A stretch of 64,000 nt of DNA from Montifringilla adamsi (Eukaryota > Chordata > Aves > Passeriformes > Passeridae). The translations under genes were made by a program, and so were the position numbers. Of this stretch, positions 60,371 to 64,000 are shown piece after piece. Where the stretch lies: the NCBI GenBank assembly GCA_017590115.1, contig JAGGNK010007448.1:4628815-4692814 (forward strand), read 5' to 3'. Position 1 is the first letter of the stretch. The number at the start of each line of letters is the position of its first letter. The notes beneath the pieces were generated by a model. That model was not told the origin of the DNA. It was given only the letters and a program-made list of their open reading frames with translations, and did no database searches.

Positions 60371-63245
60371 TTTGATGTTCCTGTTCTGCTCCTCAGCACT
60401 TTTCCTGGTTCAGTGCCTCAGTTTCTAATCTCTAGGTCAGTGTGTGTTTTGCATGAATTTAATACCTGGTCAGCATTATCCTCTGTCCTGGAGGACTCTC
60501 TTACTTTGCAACTTCATTCTTGCAGAGCAGATCCAGGTTAGTTAATTGTACACAGGGAAATCATCCAACAATGTTTAGGGACTTAAAAAAAAAATAAAAT
60601 AACTTGAGAGGAAAATGTATAATCCCTACCACCTTGTTGGAAGGGTGCCCAACACAGCAACAACATTTAAAAAGTCACTATTTGCCAGTAATGGATGGAG
60701 AGTGGCAACAGGAGTTTGGTCTTTCCTCTGTGTGTTTAGGAAAAGAAATATCTGCCTCAAGGATGCTGAAAAATTATTATGGGAAACATACTTGGGACAC
60801 AGCTCTCATTTTTAGAGATGTCAACCATTTTAGTCCCAAACTTAAAAGTACAATCGAAATAATTCCTCCTATTTTTCCTTCAGGATTGTTTGCCTCAGAA
60901 TTTAGAAAAAAAAATTAAAAACTAGGTGATGGAAAGAATTGCCTGCACACAGAGAGGGAACCAAACTATATTTTTGTACTTTTGTAAATAATTCTTTCAA
61001 ACAATGCAGACTGTGTCTCACATTTGGGCCCTGTCAGACTGAAAGCTATGGTTCTGTTTTTATTTATCTCCATACACTGAAGTTTATGTTTGTTTAAATT
61101 AAAGCTGGGATCTCCTAGACCCATAAAATGTTTAAACATAAGCATGGTTACAAATTGTCTGGTGTGTATTTACCAGAGCCCCCTGCTGTGTGATGCAGAG
61201 TCACTTAATTGGGTTTGTTTGCATCTTCTCTTCCACAATGCTCCCAGCATTTTACCCACGGAGTAGGAGCCTATGGTTTGCCATAAGGAGGAGATTATTT
61301 TTCTGTCTGTGCTGGAGTGGGTTAAAAAAAAAAAAAGGTGACTTCGATTTTTTCCCCATTTTTGTCAAAAGAAACGTTTATTCGACTTTTTTTGTATAAA
61401 TTAACACTGAAAATGTTTTGGTAGGGATTTTCTTTTTCCTGAAACAAAATGAGGAATGGTCAGTTCTTATTATAAAGGGGAAGAAAAATCATTTTTCATC
61501 CATTTATCCCCGCTGTGGTTCTGACATTGAGTAGCTGCTGTAACCTGGGTTGTAGTTCACAAGGGCCCACTGTAAGTCTGTCCTGTGCCACAGAAATTAT
61601 ACTCATTCCCTTTTTTTTTGAGAAAAGAACACTGGAAATGGGTACTTTCACTGCCTGTAAGTGCAACTTTTGCTGTGTTTTTATTCTCACTCCATCCAGT
61701 CTTTGGGCAAAGCAGAATTTTGTCTGAATGCTTTTGGACAGGTTTTGCAAGAAGCACGAATTATTTGGTTATGTGTGAGTGAAGTGTGGAATGCAGTGGA
61801 AAAACCCCCATCAAAAGTTCAGGGGTGAAACGTGTCTGTCTAAGAGCTGATACAAACATTTCCCTAGTGGCAAAGCAGATTTTAAATATAAAGAAAGTTA
61901 TATGGTTCCTTTAAAGGATTCTTATCACTTTCCTGACTTAAAGCATGTTAAAAGCCCTTCCCCTTAACCATTCCAGCTGCATAACTTTGGCATGTCAGGG
62001 TTATCTATAATTCCTTCATTTCCTTCCAGAAGGGCTCCTACCTACACACTGCATCATGCATCTTTTATTACCACCTTAACATACTTATAAAAGATTGATT
62101 ATTCCTTCTAAATAGCTTTGCAAATGAAGCCATGTGATGTGGCACTCCCCTCAATTAGCAGCAGGTTCATTGTTTACTGAAGTGACCCCATGCTCTGAGC
62201 TGCTTCTGAAACTGAACCTTTTAAACAAGCTTTTGCCTATTTTCAGTTCTTGTGCCAATTTTTGCCTCCAGTTATATTCAGTATTCACACTAAGGATTTT
62301 TTTTTTTATTTTTTTATTACCATTCTGTGAAGTTGCTCTCAAATTACACTGCACTAACTGGGGACAGAATGGGGTTAGTGGATCTGCTCTGTTTGTTTTT
62401 TCTGCACCATCAGAGTGTGAGGTAGGTTTACCTGAGACCTGCAGTACCTGGGCTGCTCTGGATTCATTCTGGAGAACTAAAGACACAGCAAGGTTAGTCC
62501 CCACTGTCACCAAGCAGTGCTGAGTTTTGAGTTGAGCACCCAGCGTGTAAATTAATACCTGGAATTAATTTAGCATGCCACTTGCTAATGAGAAAATAGA
62601 AATGCTGGTTTATAAAACAAAGAAACACAATTCAGGGCGAAGAATAAATGATAGGGAGTGCTTGTTGAAAGGCTCAGCTGCAGCCTCCTTCATAAGGCAA
62701 GTTTGTTGTTAAATTTAATGGGCTATAGGTGTTGATTGGTGGAGTCATAAAATGAACTGTTAATTTGCTATTCCAAGAGTGGAGAATCCATATTATGCAA
62801 ATTGCTTTTAAAATTTCTGTTCCCAGCACAAGTACAGCAAGGTAATGTGGCCCTTTCACACCATTGCTTTGAGGGCTCTTCCCCACTGCCATCGCTGCTA
62901 AATCTCCGTGCTTTGAAGTGCCTGGGGCTTTGATTGCCTCTGATCTGCACTGGCAGCTTGCAAAGGGGCTCCCCTTGTCACCTGTGTTTGAGCACCCACC
63001 TGGGTGAGATTTCAAAGGACAGCCCAAAGAGGCAGCGATGCTCCTTGCGCTCACAGTGACCCCAGGGAGAGCAGCTGAGGCGCGGAGAGGATTCCTTCAT
63101 TCATCTGCCTCGCTCGAAGACCACGCTGGGAAGGTGGCAGCATTTACACTCGATGAAGAATGAAACATCCTGCCAGATGTGGTGTTTCCAATGCAGCTGT
63201 GAAAACGTCGGCCGTGGCAGCTCAAAGTGAGTTTCAGCTGTTGGC
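60371..63245. other. Unassigned unique DNA
   Basis: No gene or classified repeat was recognised. An A-run lies at 61324-61335 and a T-run at about 62299-62308. The block 62560-62830 includes an octamer ATGCAAAT (62794-62801) in non-repetitive sequence and is noted as a possible conserved non-coding element. Confidence 0.45.
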
Positions 63246-63540
63246 TGCGGACACTGACAGCCTGGTCAGAGAGAGAAACAGATAAACTTTCCCAGGAATT
63301 GTTCTGGGGAGTTTGAGAAGGCTGAGAGAAAGAATTAAAACAATCTCACAGCTGATGCTTTGAACAGTTGTTTTCTCATAAGATGTTTACCAAAGGGTGT
63401 TTCCTTAATTAGCTAATCATGTGAGGTGTGTTGATTAAAGGACCAATCAGGTCCACCTGTGTCAGAACAGTGTATAAAAAGGAATGGTTCCTAATAAAAT
63501 TACTATTAACCTCCTGAAGAGATCTGGAATGTGTGGGAAT
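63246..63540 (+). mobile_element. LTR, forward, related to 58142-58475
   Basis: It starts TGCGGACACTGAC and aligns with the reverse complement of 58142-58475. Shared blocks include 'taagatgtttaccaaagggt', 'ccttaattagc', 'gttgattaaagg' and 'gtataaaaaggaatgg'. CCAAT is at 63443-63447, TATAAAAA at 63473-63480 and AATAAA at 63493-63498. The two copies diverge after about 63537 in the U5 part, so this 3' end is eroded or replaced. No target-site duplication was found. Confidence 0.78.
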
Positions 63541-63569
63541 CCCTAAAATCATAGGGTTTTGGGAAAGCT

Positions 63570-63905
63570 GCAAAAGGCAGGCCTCAGAGACAGCAGAACT
63601 GTGATTAGAGCTAAGCAGCTGCCATAAGATTTGTCAGCAGAAAAATTGTGTAAAAAGTAGAAAAGTAAGGACAAATGGAACAATGGTCTGTGTATTAATG
63701 CTTGTCTAGAATAACTCCCTAAGCTGCAGAAAAGTCTATCTAGTGAGATATGAGGAAGTTCTAGGCTTAATAATGGAGCTCTGTGCATTGTTAAGTTAGA
63801 GCAATTTGTGCTGGTTGATGAGAGAATTCTGCCTTGAAAATATTGACACTGAAGAGAGGTATAAACCTATTACACCTGGTGCCAATACCTTCTCTTTTCT
63901 AATCA
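63570..63905 (+). mobile_element. Probable second LTR-like element near the window edge
   Basis: The stretch starting TGCAAAAGGCAGGCC at 63570 resembles, from memory, a songbird LTR U3 region. It has a TATA-like GGTATAAACC near 63859-63868 and then diverges or continues towards the end of the window. I see no AATAAA or terminal CA that would fix the right end, and no partner copy of it lies in this window apart from a weak match of about 55 bases near 33640-33700. The class is unknown. Confidence 0.45.
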
Positions 63906-64000
63906 AAATAATGTCAAATAAGTAAGGGAATAGGAATGAAATAAGCCACTTCTTCCCATCTCATCTGGCCCTAAAAACCAAGAAAGAAAATGCAATGGCA

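Noticed and set aside
60086..60541. 151-codon Phe/Val-rich frame as a membrane protein
   Set aside because: The hydrophobic run is the translation of a T/G-rich simple repeat at 60261-60370.
1..64000. CRISPR array, operon, phage or bacterial mobile element
   Set aside because: CR1 and LTR content shows vertebrate (avian) DNA. No regular direct-repeat and spacer array or densely packed coding frames exist.

Overview
This window looks like non-coding DNA from a bird genome, most likely a songbird (passerine). The host evidence comes from repeats. There are six truncated CR1 LINE fragments, including the typical avian 3' tail and its 8-base terminal repeats. There are also several endogenous-retrovirus LTRs, among them a roughly 650 bp LTR at 55862-56514 that I recognise from memory as a family abundant in songbird genomes. 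Base composition is ordinary, moderately AT-rich vertebrate DNA. I found no protein-coding exon, rRNA, tRNA or CRISPR array that I can support. The open reading frames are short, overlap in many frames, resemble no protein family I know, and are often inside repeats. The window may be intergenic or inside a large intron; the sequence alone does not say which.

Layout. 0-5 kb: a reverse-strand LTR (about 53-459), a short CR1 remnant and unassigned unique DNA with a small ATC microsatellite. 7-16 kb: three CR1 fragments, a diverged local duplication of about 190 bp (8731-8920 and 11591-11793), and a 221 bp repeat present twice in the same orientation (9326-9546 and 15688-15908) at about 96% identity by hand count. 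21.4-23.6 kb: two diverged LTRs of one family in the same orientation, with a reverse-strand CR1 between them. 27.9-28.2 kb: a complete solo LTR flanked by a 6-base near-perfect target duplication. 28.2-46.7 kb: mostly unique DNA with a T-rich tract (35890-35992) and one unexplained 228-codon open frame (38546-39232). 46.75-46.88 kb: an exact 56 bp duplication around a single N, almost certainly an assembly join. 52.8-64 kb: a 13-bp minisatellite, an old CR1 fragment, the songbird-type LTR, a solo LTR at 58142-58475 and a related copy in opposite orientation at 63246-63540, then a further LTR-like sequence running towards the window edge.

No genes working together can be described. What the window records is the history of transposable elements: CR1 fragments cut off at their 5' ends, LTRs left without recognisable internal retroviral genes, and a few small local duplications. 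I saw no convincing undescribed biological system. The items most worth checking are the two same-strand repeat pairs at 8.7-15.9 kb, the assembly artefact, and two blocks whose texture suggests possible conserved non-coding elements.
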